Origin: Blastocatellia bacterium
Lineage (GTDB): Bacteria; Acidobacteriota; Blastocatellia; Pyrinomonadales; Pyrinomonadaceae
DNA: 21,784 nt
Direction of reading: 5' to 3'
NCBI GenBank assembly: GCA_003488005.1
Contig: DNND01000029.1
Coordinates: 1-21,784, forward strand
Shown here: positions 21,757 to 21,784 of the stretch, one piece after another
Numbering within the stretch: the first letter of the stretch is position 1
Layout: each line of letters opens with the position of its first letter
Translations under genes and position numbers: made by a program
The notes under the pieces: generated by a model
The model's input: the letters and a program-made list of their open reading frames with translations, nothing else
Databases searched by the model: none
What the model was told of the DNA's origin: nothing

Positions 21757-21784
21757 TCGGTAGCCAGTAGTCAGTAGTCAGTAG
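21757..21784. repeat. 7-bp tandem repeat array before the dehydrogenase gene, cut by window end
   Basis: Plus-strand heptamers TCGGTAG, CCAGTAG, TCAGTAG and TCAGTAG reach the end of the window, so more units may follow. On the gene strand they read CTACTGA to CTACCGA and end seven bases before the ATG. CTACCGA is also the last unit before pyrB. Confidence 0.8.

Overview
The window is ordinary bacterial chromosome: about 54% GC by eye, densely coding, with 17 protein genes and no tRNA, rRNA, phage or transposase gene. The gene content suggests an uncultured soil-type bacterium of the Acidobacteriota, perhaps class Blastocatellia: a large secreted S9 peptidase with a C-terminal extension, a tandem DUF3108 protein, a secreted TPR protein, an orphan four-helix-bundle (23S intervening-sequence type) protein, few strong Shine-Dalgarno sites, and intergenic DNA full of short repeats. 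This placement is inference from content and style, not a phylogenetic result.

Layout. Positions 66-6079 (minus) hold dihydropyrimidinase, a secreted S9 prolyl-oligopeptidase and an NAD(P)-dependent aldehyde dehydrogenase. An acyl-CoA synthetase (6190-7761, plus) is divergent from the dehydrogenase. Its stop codon is one base from that of a convergent FTR1-type iron permease (7763-8605, minus). The permease has a well-formed sigma70-type promoter overlapped by a Fur-like palindrome. A secreted protein with two DUF3108 domains follows (8750-10357, minus). The core is a split de novo pyrimidine cluster: pyrF and pyrD on minus (10604-12479), and divergently pyrR, pyrB and pyrC on plus (12674-16130). 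A perfect intrinsic terminator closes pyrR, and a four-helix-bundle gene (13379-13744) sits between pyrR and pyrB. The right part carries a cofactor-free haloperoxidase-type alpha/beta hydrolase, a small UBP-type zinc finger protein, a DUF1003 membrane protein and a secreted TPR protein, all plus. A minus-strand quinone-oxidoreductase-like dehydrogenase ends the window. carA, carB and pyrE are not present here.

The most unusual content is between the genes. First, at least ten short arrays of degenerate 7-bp tandem repeats, of several different heptamer families, lie in intergenic DNA. Six of them run up to, or within about 20 nt of, the start codons of pyrD, pyrR, pyrB, pyrC, the TPR gene and the dehydrogenase. 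Inverted arrays bracket the four-helix-bundle gene, and arrays touch both ends of the dehydrogenase gene. Second, four different inverted-repeat elements without transposases lie at about 4368-4544, 10402-10516, 16181-16437 and 17649-17753. One of them (the 10.4 kb family) has further partial copies at positions 1-40 and about 16506-16548. The heptamer arrays resemble in style the heptanucleotide STRR repeats of filamentous cyanobacteria; whether they act in translation or transcription or are passive is unknown.
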